From NCBI GenBank assembly GCA_944388825.1, contig CALXKG010000063.1, forward strand, positions 1-11,300: a stretch of 11,300 nt of DNA, given 5' to 3'. The notes beneath the pieces are model-generated. The model was not told the origin of the DNA. It saw nothing but the letters and a program-made list of their open reading frames with translations, and made no database searches. Within the stretch, counting starts at the first letter, position 1; every line of letters starts with the position of its first letter. Source of the DNA: an uncultured Clostridia bacterium. GTDB lineage: Bacteria > Bacillota > Clostridia > Oscillospirales > Ruminococcaceae. A program made the translations under genes and the position numbers. This document shows, in pieces, positions 1-6,373 of the stretch.

Positions 1-191
1 GCCAGCGCGTCGCAGCCGGCGTAGCCGCAGCCGCCGCAGTTGTTGCCGGGCAGGCAGTCCCGCACCTTTTCGATCGTCTCGTCCGACTCGACGGCGAAAA
101 CCTTGCCGGCAAGGCCGAGAAGCAGCCCGATGACCAGGCCGATCGCCGCCAGAACCGCCGTCGCGATGATGATAACCGTGATGATATCCAT
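1..191 (-). CDS. rnfB: RnfB, ferredoxin-side iron-sulfur subunit of the Rnf complex (N-terminal part only)
   Basis: RnfB is the subunit that takes electrons from reduced ferredoxin and passes them into the membrane part of Rnf. Only the first 63 codons are inside the window; the gene continues past the left edge. Residues 2-27 form one hydrophobic membrane anchor, followed by the start of the 4Fe-4S domain: CLPGNNCGGCGYAGC with cysteines at 46, 52, 55 and 60, the signature spacing of RnfB (the last ligand would lie outside the window). The ATG at 191-189 is preceded by GGAAGGGGG, and the gene begins 18 bases after the rnfA stop, as the last visible gene of the operon. The downstream ferredoxin-like 4Fe-4S repeats expected in clostridial RnfB cannot be seen. 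Assignment is secure from motif and operon position; completeness is unknown. Confidence 0.93.
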   Translation of the reverse strand, partial: MDIITVIIIATAVLAAIGLVIGLLLGLAGKVFAVESDETIEKVRDCLPGNNCGGCGYAGCDAL

Positions 192-209
192 GACCGTTTC
201 CCCCTTCCG

Positions 210-782
210 TCAGACCAGCCCGCGGAAGCCGTAGAAGGCGATCGCCATCAGGCAGGCGGACAACAGCACCACCGGCATCCCCTGGAAGGAACGGGTGACA
301 GTATTGTGGGCGATCTTCTCCCGGACGCCCGCCATCAGCACGATCGAGAGGGCAAAGCCGAGGGAGGCCCCAAAGCCGGAGCAGACGCTGGTGATAAAGT
401 CGTATTCATTCTGGACGTTGGTCAGGACCGCGCCCAATACGCAGCAGTTGGTGGTGATCAGCGGCAGGTAGACGCCCAGCGCGACGTAAAGCCCCCGGCT
501 CATCTTCTTCAGCACCATCTCGACCAGCTGCACCAGCGCCGCGATGACGACGATAAAGACGATGGTCTTCAGATAATCAAATCCCAGCGGGAAAAGGACA
601 AACTGGTACAGCAGCGCGCAGATGGCCGACGAGACGGTGACGACAAAGACGACGGCGGCCCCCATCCCGGCGGCGGTCTTCAGCTGCTTGGATACCCCCA
701 AAAAGGGGCAGAGGCCGTAAAACTGGGAGAGGACGACGTTGTTGACCAGCGCCGCGGTGATGATGACTAAGATCAGGTTCAT
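210..782 (-). CDS. rnfA: RnfA, integral membrane subunit of the Rnf complex
   Basis: RnfA and RnfE are homologous membrane proteins with inverted topologies that together hold a 2Fe-2S cluster in the middle of the membrane and carry electrons between RnfB and the flavin subunits. This 190-residue product has the usual family length and about six hydrophobic segments. It carries the hallmark motifs LSQFYGLCPFLGVSK (Cys25) and PLITTNCCVLGA (Cys113, with an additional Cys114), whose cysteines in the family supply the intramembrane cluster. The ATG overlaps the rnfE stop in an ATGA arrangement, indicating translational coupling, and the ribosome binding site (AAGGAGGGGG) lies inside the end of rnfE. 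It is followed after 18 bases by rnfB. NqrE of the Na+-NQR complex is the nearest relative, but the rnfC/B/G neighbours fix the identity as Rnf. Confidence 0.96.
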   Translation of the reverse strand: MNLILVIITAALVNNVVLSQFYGLCPFLGVSKQLKTAAGMGAAVVFVVTVSSAICALLYQFVLFPLGFDYLKTIVFIVVIAALVQLVEMVLKKMSRGLYVALGVYLPLITTNCCVLGAVLTNVQNEYDFITSVCSGFGASLGFALSIVLMAGVREKIAHNTVTRSFQGMPVVLLSACLMAIAFYGFRGLV

Positions 783-1546
783 TTATGCTCCCCCTCCTTT
801 TTGGCGGCGGCTTTCGCCTTCCGCTCTTCCTGCAGGCGCTTTGCTTCCTCCGCCTTTGCCTCGGCCAGCTTCATGTGGTTTACTGCACAGGCGCTGCCGG
901 TACAGCGGGCGCAGTTGCCGCCGCAGGCCAGCTCCTCGTGGGGGACGTTGGTGGCGGAGGGGAGCTTTAACTTATTCTGGATGGCCGACAGCACCGCCAG
1001 CACCAGGAACGCGCCGGGGGCCAGCACCAGGATCGAGACAGGGGTGTAGATCTCCGGCATGACCTGGAAGCCGAACAGCGTCCCGGCGCCGAACAGCTCG
1101 CGGATCGAGCCGATGACCGTCAGCGAGAGGGTGAAGCCCAGCCCCATCCCGACCCCGTCGAAAATGGAGGGGACGACCGGGTTTTTGGAGGCGTATGCCT
1201 CGGCGCGGCCTAAAATGATGCAGTTGACGACGATCAGCGGGATATAGACGCCAAGCGAATCGTATAAGCTGGTCACATAGGCGTGCATCAGCATCTCGAC
1301 GATCGTGACAAACGAGGCGACGATGACGATATAGGCCGGCATCCGCACCCCGCCGGGGATGACCTTGCGCAGGGCGGAAATGAGGAGGTTACTCATAATC
1401 AGGACGCACATCGTCGAGACGCCCATCCCGACGCCGTTTATGGCGCTGGTCGTGACCGCCAGCGTCGGGCACATCCCCAGCATCAGGACCAGCGTCGGGT
1501 TTTCCTTGATGACGCCGTTGACAATCCGTTCAAGGGGTTTATTCAT
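779..1546 (-). CDS. rnfE: RnfE, integral membrane subunit of the Rnf complex, with cysteine-rich C-terminal tail
   Basis: RnfE pairs with RnfA to bind the intramembrane iron-sulfur cluster. The first ~195 of 255 residues are the normal family core: about six hydrophobic segments, ENPTLVLMLGMCPTLAVTT (Cys26), ALRKVIP, and IPLIVVNCIILGRAEA (Cys109), the two cysteines expected as cluster ligands. The remainder, about residues 196-255, is a hydrophilic tail. It contains CGGNCARCTGSAC (cysteines 208, 212, 215, 220; spacing CX3CX2CX4C), then a Lys/Glu/Ala-rich helix-like stretch (KLAEAKAEEAKRLQEERKAK) that could form a short coiled coil. The four cysteines could bind a metal or an Fe-S cluster; that is inference. 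The ATG at 1546 lies 15 bases after the rnfG stop, with AAAGGA and GAAGG both upstream, the latter unusually close to the start. The end overlaps rnfA by 4 bases. Confidence 0.95.
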   Translation of the reverse strand: MNKPLERIVNGVIKENPTLVLMLGMCPTLAVTTSAINGVGMGVSTMCVLIMSNLLISALRKVIPGGVRMPAYIVIVASFVTIVEMLMHAYVTSLYDSLGVYIPLIVVNCIILGRAEAYASKNPVVPSIFDGVGMGLGFTLSLTVIGSIRELFGAGTLFGFQVMPEIYTPVSILVLAPGAFLVLAVLSAIQNKLKLPSATNVPHEELACGGNCARCTGSACAVNHMKLAEAKAEEAKRLQEERKAKAAAKKEGEHK

Positions 1547-1561
1547 CCTTCACACATCCTT

Positions 1562-2140
1562 TCAGCTGAGGAAATTGGACGAGACAAACTGGAGCGCCCC
1601 CGCCACCGCGTCGTGGATCGCGTTGGTGGTAAAGGTCGCGCCGGCGATCCCGTCGATCTGGTCGGCGGAGGTGATGCCGGGGAACTGATTGATATAGCCT
1701 TCCTCCTCGCACTTTGCCCCATAGCCGGGGGTTTCGCTGTGCTGCAGGGGGGAGAAGCCGGTGACCGTCCCTTTTAAATCAATGCCGAGGGCGACCGTGA
1801 TGTCGCCGCCATACCCTGCCCCATCGGTCACCGACAGGACATAGCCGATCAGGTTGTCCGAAGCGTCCAGCGCGGTCATCATATCGGTCACTTCGACGTT
1901 TTGGATGCCGGCGGCGGACAGCTGTTCCTTCGACCCTGCCAGCAGCTCTTCCGCCCCGTCTACCGCGCCGAAATGGTCGGCGTCCGGATAGACCGAGACG
2001 TAGGCTTCCGCCTGGGCGGCCAGCTGGGCCTTCTCGATCGGGCCAAGGGTCAGCTGGTTGACGATCGCCAGCAGCGCCCCCGCCACCAGCGTGATCGCGC
2101 AGAGGATCAGGGCGTTTTTGACAGGCGTTTCCTTTTTCAT
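1562..2140 (-). CDS. rnfG: RnfG, covalent FMN-binding subunit of the Rnf complex
   Basis: RnfG is the membrane-anchored flavoprotein of Rnf, with its FMN domain outside the cytoplasmic membrane; ApbE normally attaches the FMN to a threonine. The 192-residue product has one N-terminal hydrophobic anchor (about residues 8-28). An FMN-binding domain follows, with the conserved SETPGYGAKC (135-144) and DGIAGATFTTNAI (163 onward), in which Thr169 is the expected attachment residue. The family site is usually written S/T-G-A-T; here the first position is alanine (Ala166), although the preceding Asp163 and the Gly-Ala-Thr core are intact. The start codon overlaps the rnfD stop (ATGA), and a strong ribosome binding site (GGAAGGGAGGGG) lies in the end of rnfD. 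No apbE is visible in the window, so flavinylation must depend on a gene elsewhere. Confidence 0.95.
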   Translation of the reverse strand: MKKETPVKNALILCAITLVAGALLAIVNQLTLGPIEKAQLAAQAEAYVSVYPDADHFGAVDGAEELLAGSKEQLSAAGIQNVEVTDMMTALDASDNLIGYVLSVTDGAGYGGDITVALGIDLKGTVTGFSPLQHSETPGYGAKCEEEGYINQFPGITSADQIDGIAGATFTTNAIHDAVAGALQFVSSNFLS

Positions 2141-3087
2141 GCCTTAGCCCCTCCCTTCCGTTTCAGCCCAAAGGCCGCGGGGACGGTCGCCCGTTCGATC
2201 AGCGGAACGACGATATTCGAAATGATGATCGCGTAGGATACCCCTTCCGCCGACTTGCCGACCACCCGGAAAAGCGCCGTCAGGAAGCCCAGCAGCAGGG
2301 CGTACACGACCTGCCCCATGGGGGTGACCGGGCTGGTCACATAGTCGGTCGCCATAAAGAAGGCGCCGATCAAAAGCCCGCCGCCCATCAGCTGGGCCAG
2401 CAGGTATTCCCACCCGGGCATCCCCATACCGGTCACGAGGTTTAAAACCACCGCGAAGAGGAGGGTCGAGAGGATGTAAAGACCCGGGATACGGATGGAG
2501 ATGACTTTTTTCACCAGCAGGTAGCCGGCCCCCGCCAAAATTGCCAGCACCGACGTCTCGCCGATGCAGCCGCCGTGGGTGCCGAGGAACATCTGGACCA
2601 GGTCGACGCTCTCCCCCGCTTTCAGGGCCGACAGCGGCGTCGCGCCGGCCACCCCGTCGTAGACAAAATTTGTCATTTCGGAGGTAAAGGAGATGAGCAG
2701 GAAACAGCGGGCCGCCAGCGCCGGGTTCATAAAGTTCTGCCCCAGCCCGCCGAACAGCTGCTTGACGACCAGGATGGCAAAAACCGCGCCCATCACCGGC
2801 ATCCAGAAGGGCACCGACGCCGGGAGGTTCACCGCCAGGATCATGCCGGTGACGACCGCCGACCAGTCGGTGACCGTCACCGGGCGGCGGAGCAGCTTTT
2901 CAAATAAGAATTCGGTCAGGACGGCCGTCAAAACGCAGAGGGCGATGATGACCGCCGCCCGCCAGCCATTGTTGTAGACGCCGAAGATGCAGGCAGGCAG
3001 CAGCGCAAAGGCGACATCCCGCATGATCGACGGCGTGCCGGTCTCCGAACGGAGGTGCGGGGAGACCGAGACGTTGAGCATATTCAT
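2137..3087 (-). CDS. rnfD: RnfD, membrane FMN-binding subunit of the Rnf complex
   Basis: RnfD is a polytopic membrane flavoprotein that works with RnfG and carries a covalent FMN on a threonine facing out of the cytoplasm. The 316-residue product begins MNMLNVSVSPHLRSETGTPS, and the N-terminal SPH element is typical of the family. It has many hydrophobic segments, the conserved LGQNFMNPALAARCFL, and DGVAGATPLSALK (about 144-156) with Thr150 as the expected FMN attachment residue. As in RnfG, the usual S/T before GAT is alanine. I chose the ATG at 3087-3085 because AAAGGGGG lies 10 bases upstream. The frame stays open to an ATG at 3183, but that one has no ribosome binding site and would add 32 residues translated from a hairpin and low-complexity tract. 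It is preceded by a 162-base gap after rnfC and followed by rnfG with a 4-base overlap. Confidence 0.94.
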   Translation of the reverse strand: MNMLNVSVSPHLRSETGTPSIMRDVAFALLPACIFGVYNNGWRAAVIIALCVLTAVLTEFLFEKLLRRPVTVTDWSAVVTGMILAVNLPASVPFWMPVMGAVFAILVVKQLFGGLGQNFMNPALAARCFLLISFTSEMTNFVYDGVAGATPLSALKAGESVDLVQMFLGTHGGCIGETSVLAILAGAGYLLVKKVISIRIPGLYILSTLLFAVVLNLVTGMGMPGWEYLLAQLMGGGLLIGAFFMATDYVTSPVTPMGQVVYALLLGFLTALFRVVGKSAEGVSYAIIISNIVVPLIERATVPAAFGLKRKGGAKA

Positions 3088-3249
3088 GAAAAGGAAACCC
3101 CCTTTTTGGGAAGGAATGAAGAATGAATCTTGAAAAATGAAGAATAGAAGAATAATGGATGGAAATGCCGCGCATTTCTCCATGTATACCGTAAGCGGGG
3201 CGCGGGAAGCGCAAATTTAGCGGCTGCCCCACCCAAAATAGCAAAAAAC
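3088..3249 (-). other. rnfC-rnfD intercistronic region with repeat-like tract and hairpin
   Basis: This 162-base gap is the longest inside an otherwise tight operon. On the plus strand, 3111-3154 is a purine-rich low-complexity tract of degenerate GAATGAA / GAAGAAT-like units. Next to it, 3155-3183 forms an imperfect inverted repeat: GAAATGC and GCATTTC (3162-3168 and 3172-3178) with a 3-base loop, extended after a 2-base bulge by 5 more pairs (3155-3159 with 3179-3183). Nearer rnfC, GGGGC at 3197-3201 and GCCCC at 3226-3230 could form a weaker outer stem. Neither hairpin is followed by a clean T run in the transcribed direction, so these look more like an mRNA processing/stability element or a small inserted repeat than a full terminator. 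Function is unknown. Confidence 0.5.
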
Positions 3250-4596
3250 TTACGCCTTTTCCCCCGCTTTGGCCTTTGCCTCCCGGCGGAGGCGGTTGAC
3301 CGACGCCTTGCCGTACTTGAACGACTGGGTCAGCGTCCGGTGGGCGGGGCATACGGCGGTACAGCAGCCGCACTCGATGCACTCCATCCCGTGGAGCTTT
3401 TCAAAGGTCTCGAAATCGTCGTGGTCGGCGGCCACCTGCATCATCTGGGGGACCAGCCGTTCGGGGCAGGCCGCAACGCACCGCCCGCAGTGGATACAGG
3501 GGGTGGATGGGTTGGCCGCCACCGGGTCGTGGAGCAGCGCAAGGATCGACGCGGAGGTCTTCTGCACCGGGATATCCAGGGTATACAGGGCGGTGCCCAT
3601 CATCGGGCCGCCGGAGATCAGCTTTTCCGGATCCCCTTTTAAACCGCCGGCCGCTTCCATCACCTGCCGGTGGGAGACGCCGATCGACACCTCCAGGTTG
3701 CAGGGGGTGCTGACCCCGTCGCCCGAGATGGTCATCACCCGGGTGATCAGCGGGGTTGAACGGCAGACGGCGTTATAGACCGCAACCGCCGTCGCGACGT
3801 TCTGGACGACGCATCCGGCGGCGGCGGGAAGCATCGACGCGTTGATATCCCGCCCGGTGACCGCGTGGATCAGCATCCGCTCGCCGCCCTGGGGGTATTT
3901 GGTCTTCAGCGGCTGGACGGAGATCTTCGGATCGCCGGAACATTTCTCCGACAGAAGTTTGACCGCGTCCGGCTTGTTGTCCTCGATGCCGATGACCGCC
4001 CGGGCGTTCGGCAGAAGCCTTAGCATCACCCGGATGCCGCCCAGCAGCTCGTCCGGCCGCTCCAGCATCAGCCGGTGGTCGCTGGTGAGGTAGGGCTCGC
4101 ACTCAGCCGCGTTGATGATCAGGAAGTCCACCTGTTCAAAGTTTTCCGGCGACAGCTTGACCGCCGTCGGGAACCCGGCGCCGCCCATCCCGACGATGCC
4201 GGCGTCCCGGATGATCGAAAGGATCGCCTCCCGGGAAAGGGACTGGTAGTCGCGCGGCTCCCCAAAGCCGTCCACCGGGGTGTAGAGCCCGTCGTTTTCG
4301 ATGACGACCGCTTCCTTATACTCTCCCGATACGGTCAGCCGCGGCTCGACCGCCTTTACCTTCCCCGATACCGACGAACAGATGGCGGCAGAAATGGGGC
4401 CCGCAGGCTCCGCGATCATCTGCCCCATCCGCACCTGGTCGCCCGGGGCGACCAGCGGCCTGGCCGGCGCGCCGATATGCTGGCTGAGCGGGAAGACCAT
4501 CTCCCCTTCCGGAAAAACCCTGCGGATGGCGCTTTTTTCCGCCAGTTCCTTCTCCTCCCGGAGATGGATGCCCCGCATAAAAGTTTTCAGGTTCAT
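3250..4596 (-). CDS. rnfC: RnfC, NADH-binding iron-sulfur/flavin subunit of the Rnf complex
   Basis: RnfC is the peripheral cytoplasmic subunit that reduces NAD+ (or oxidises NADH in reverse) and resembles the NuoF subunit of complex I. The 448-residue product has an N-terminal lipoyl-like/barrel domain (LVAPGDQVRMGQMIAEPAG, about 48-66) and the glycine-rich nucleotide/FMN element DAGIVGMGGAGFPTAVKL (131-148). A SLBB-like segment comes later (about 285-330). Two 4Fe-4S motifs close the protein: CIHCGRCVAACP (Cys 367, 370, 373, 377) and CIECGCCTAVCP (Cys 406, 409, 412, 416, with an extra Cys411). It ends soon after, without the long Ala/Lys-rich C-terminal extension of proteobacterial RnfC. 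I chose the ATG at 4596-4594 because GAGAGGG lies 7 bases upstream; the frame is open to 4653 without a comparable signal. It is the first gene of the operon, downstream of the promoter at 4684-4712. Confidence 0.97.
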   Translation of the reverse strand: MNLKTFMRGIHLREEKELAEKSAIRRVFPEGEMVFPLSQHIGAPARPLVAPGDQVRMGQMIAEPAGPISAAICSSVSGKVKAVEPRLTVSGEYKEAVVIENDGLYTPVDGFGEPRDYQSLSREAILSIIRDAGIVGMGGAGFPTAVKLSPENFEQVDFLIINAAECEPYLTSDHRLMLERPDELLGGIRVMLRLLPNARAVIGIEDNKPDAVKLLSEKCSGDPKISVQPLKTKYPQGGERMLIHAVTGRDINASMLPAAAGCVVQNVATAVAVYNAVCRSTPLITRVMTISGDGVSTPCNLEVSIGVSHRQVMEAAGGLKGDPEKLISGGPMMGTALYTLDIPVQKTSASILALLHDPVAANPSTPCIHCGRCVAACPERLVPQMMQVAADHDDFETFEKLHGMECIECGCCTAVCPAHRTLTQSFKYGKASVNRLRREAKAKAGEKA

Positions 4597-4616
4597 CAAT
4601 AACCCTCTCTTTCGAT

Positions 4617-4632
4617 GGCGCGTCGCCGCGCC
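4617..4632 (-). promoter_or_regulatory. GC hairpin with GNRA-type loop in the rnfC leader
   Basis: In the rnfC 5' leader the RNA reads GGCGCG-GCGA-CGCGCC: a perfect 6-bp GC stem closed by a GCGA loop that fits the stable GNRA tetraloop pattern. It ends about 9 bases before the GAGAGGG ribosome binding site, leaving that site exposed. It could stabilise the 5' end of the mRNA or take part in a switch. No known riboswitch consensus is recognised. Confidence 0.5.
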
Positions 4633-4654
4633 AAAATAAACGGATTTGTGCAAC

Positions 4655-4671
4655 CGGCAAAAAACCTGCCG
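4655..4671 (-). promoter_or_regulatory. Small hairpin in the rnfC leader with U-rich loop
   Basis: The leader RNA reads CGGCA-GGUUUUU-UGCCG, a 5-bp stem with a 7-base loop, beginning a few bases after the expected transcription start. It is short and may be no more than a 5'-end stabiliser; it is not followed by a T run, so it is not a terminator. Confidence 0.3.
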
Positions 4672-4683
4672 CGCATTAAATAT

Positions 4684-4712
4684 ATTTTACCATACTCCGT
4701 CGGAAAAGACAA
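4684..4712 (-). promoter_or_regulatory. Sigma-A-type extended -10 promoter for the rnf operon
   Basis: Read on the minus strand: -35 TTGTCT (4712-4707), a 17-base spacer, and -10 TAAAAT (4689-4684) with TGG immediately upstream, giving a TGn extended -10. The -10 matches consensus at 5 of 6 positions and the -35 at 4 of 6. Transcription would start near 4677, leaving a leader of about 80 bases before rnfC. The position right upstream of the first operon gene and downstream of the preceding unit's terminator supports it. No operator was recognised. Confidence 0.75.
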
Positions 4713-4843
4713 ATGAAACCGGTGAATTTCGTATATTGTACCAAATTTGCCGGACGGTATTCATCCCTTTTGCCCCCGCCGGATGGAGGAAACACGGCCC
4801 TGCCAATCGGGCATTCTGCCGGGTTGAAAATGGAATATAAGGC

Positions 4844-4876
4844 AAAAGCCGCGTCCCACAACAGGATGCGGCTTTT
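4844..4876 (-). terminator. Hairpin terminator after the aldo/keto reductase gene
   Basis: On the minus strand AAAAGCCGC pairs with GCGGCTTTT (9 bp). After one A.C mismatch, UCC/GGA extend the stem around a 7-base loop. It begins 13 bases past the stop of the aldo/keto reductase and ends in four T. The T run is short, so termination may be incomplete, but the position between two transcription units fits. The A4/T4 ends are symmetrical, so it could also act on plus-strand transcripts. Confidence 0.75.
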
Positions 4877-4889
4877 ATCTGTGACGCGC

Positions 4890-5873
4890 TCACTCGCTGC
4901 ACAGCCGGTCGGCTTCCGCCTGCGGCAGCTCCAGGTCGAGCGCCCGCCAGTTTTCCCGGATGCGGTCGGGGCTGCCGCTGCTGAAAGCGGCAAACAGGTC
5001 CATCCCCCGGGTGAACAGCCACCGGAGCGCCAGCTGGGAGGGGGTGCAGCCCCTGCGGACTGCCATCGTCTCAGTTCTTCCCAGCCGGGCGAAGTTCTCC
5101 CCGCTGCCGTACCCGGCCAGCGACATCGGGTCCATCAGAGCTTCCCGCCTGTGGAAGTCGCCGCTGTGCCATTTCCCTGAGAAGAACCCTTCCGACAGCG
5201 CGCCGTAGGCCAGGACTGACACCGGGTTCTGCCGGTACCATTCCCGCTCGGACGCGGCGTCCCCGCCGGTTAGGGTGACGCATCGGTCGCCGAAGATATC
5301 CGCCTCCCGCCTCGCCAGGCTGAAATGGGGGCTGGAAAGGGTGAAACGGGCAAACCCATGCTGGACCGCATACGCCTGCTGTTCAAAAATCCGCCTTGCC
5401 GTCCAGTTGGAGCCGCCGATTGCGCCGACTTTTCCCTCTTTGACCAGTTCGTCCATCCATTCGGAAACCTCCCCTACCGGGACCGACGGGTCGTCCCGGT
5501 GGAGCAGGAAGCCGTCCAGCCGCTCCACCTGAAGGGCCCGGAGGCTTTCGTCAACATCCCTGCGGATGTCCTCCCGGGTGATCCGCCGCCGGACAACCGA
5601 TAAGCCTCCCTTTTCATCCGGCGCCAGCACCGGATGGCCGCCTTTGGCGAGGATGACGACCTTGTCCCGGATGCCGCGGGAAGCGATCCATTCCCCGAGT
5701 ATCCGGTCGGCCTCCCCATAGACCCGGGCGGTGTCGAAGGCGTTGCAGCCCGCCGCAAAAGCCGCGTCCAGCAGCCGCATTGGGTCCTCTTTCCTGCGTT
5801 CGATCCCGGCGCAGCCGTAGACCAGGCGGGAAACAGGTTTGTCGATGCCCTGTATCTTGCCGTATTTTTCCAT
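4890..5873 (-). CDS. Aldo/keto reductase family oxidoreductase
   Basis: This is a 327-residue cytosolic NAD(P)H-dependent aldo/keto reductase that reduces a carbonyl substrate; the substrate cannot be told from sequence. The (beta/alpha)8-barrel tetrad is complete: Asp47 (NAFDTARVYG), Tyr52, Lys77 (VVILAKGGH) and His125 (LDGFLLHRDDP). The cofactor-binding GGSNW (153-157) and the late barrel segment GCTPSQLALRWLF (276-288) are also present. The length is normal. I chose the ATG at 5873 (MEKYGKIQG) because AAAGGAG lies 8 bases upstream; the frame is open further to 6011 only by running into the preceding gene. It starts 19 bases after the YbaK-family gene and is the last gene of a four-gene unit, closed by the hairpin at 4844-4876. 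Its link to the two-component genes upstream is co-transcription by spacing only. Confidence 0.93.
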   Translation of the reverse strand: MEKYGKIQGIDKPVSRLVYGCAGIERRKEDPMRLLDAAFAAGCNAFDTARVYGEADRILGEWIASRGIRDKVVILAKGGHPVLAPDEKGGLSVVRRRITREDIRRDVDESLRALQVERLDGFLLHRDDPSVPVGEVSEWMDELVKEGKVGAIGGSNWTARRIFEQQAYAVQHGFARFTLSSPHFSLARREADIFGDRCVTLTGGDAASEREWYRQNPVSVLAYGALSEGFFSGKWHSGDFHRREALMDPMSLAGYGSGENFARLGRTETMAVRRGCTPSQLALRWLFTRGMDLFAAFSSGSPDRIRENWRALDLELPQAEADRLCSE

Positions 5874-5892
5874 TGGGTTTTCTCCTTTCCGG

Positions 5893-6363
5893 TCACGCGG
5901 ACGGTTTGCAGACGTCGATCCATCCTTCCGGCCCCGCAGCGGCCTCCAGCTCGGCGATCGCCAGCCGGACGGCGCTTTTCCCGCTGCCGGCGGCGGGATA
6001 GACGGTATCAAACCGCTTCAGCGACTCGTCCAGATAGACCCGCACGCCGTCCGCCAGCGCAAACGGGCAGACCCCGCCCGGCGGATGGCCGGTGAGCGGC
6101 TCCACCTCCGGCCCGGGGATCATCCGGGCCTTTTCATGAAAGGTTTCCTTGAACTTGTGGTTGTCAATTTTGACATCCCCGGCGGCGACAATGACAGCCG
6201 GGCCGTCTTTCAGCAGGAAAGACATCGTCTTTGCGATCCGGGCCGGTTCGCAGCCCAGCGCGGCGGCCGCTTCGGCCACCGTCGCGCTGGAAACGCCAAA
6301 CTCGATCACCCGTTCCTCCAGCCCGAGCGGCCGGAGGTATTCTCTTACTTTTTCTACCGACAT
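5893..6363 (-). CDS. YbaK/EbsC-family aminoacyl-tRNA deacylase
   Basis: This 156-residue cytosolic protein belongs to the YbaK/ProX/EbsC superfamily, whose characterised members hydrolyse mischarged tRNA such as Cys-tRNA(Pro) or Ala-tRNA(Pro). Visible family features are the N-terminal SSATVAEAAAALGCEPARIAKTM, shown here only to make the point that it carries the conserved lysine (Lys45), then VIVAAGDVKIDNHKFK (58 onward), and the glycine-rich loop GHPPGGVCPF (92-101). The length is that of a stand-alone editing domain. Which tRNA it edits cannot be assigned. The ATG at 6363 has AAGGAG 6 bases upstream, and that ribosome binding site overlaps the histidine kinase stop codon (gap 10 bases). 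This makes translation coupled to the sensor kinase likely. The aldo/keto reductase follows 19 bases after its stop. Confidence 0.9.
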   Translation of the reverse strand: MSVEKVREYLRPLGLEERVIEFGVSSATVAEAAAALGCEPARIAKTMSFLLKDGPAVIVAAGDVKIDNHKFKETFHEKARMIPGPEVEPLTGHPPGGVCPFALADGVRVYLDESLKRFDTVYPAAGSGKSAVRLAIAELEAAAGPEGWIDVCKPSA

Positions 6364-6373
6364 GATTTTCTCC

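Noticed and set aside
306..770. Long plus-strand open frames opposite the rnf genes (also 1283-1777, 1901-2236, 4075-4602)
   Set aside because: They are antisense shadows of GC-rich coding sequence: compositionally biased, rich in Arg/Asp/Gly, without ribosome binding sites or recognisable domains, and exactly opposite confidently identified genes.
1546..1557. Four-codon mini-ORF (M-C-E-G-stop) overlapping the rnfE start
   Set aside because: Its ATG lies only one base after AAAGG, too close for normal initiation, and such short frames occur by chance; a leader-peptide role cannot be supported.
3088..3183. 32-residue N-terminal extension of RnfD starting at an ATG at 3183
   Set aside because: The extension is translated from the hairpin and low-complexity tract, has no ribosome binding site, and RnfD proteins start with the MNxLxVSxSPH-type element reached from the ATG at 3087, which has AAAGGGGG upstream.
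4677..4843. Riboswitch or tRNA-like structure upstream of the rnf promoter
   Set aside because: No T-loop, T-box, or other conserved RNA motif could be found; apart from the promoter the stretch shows nothing recognisable.
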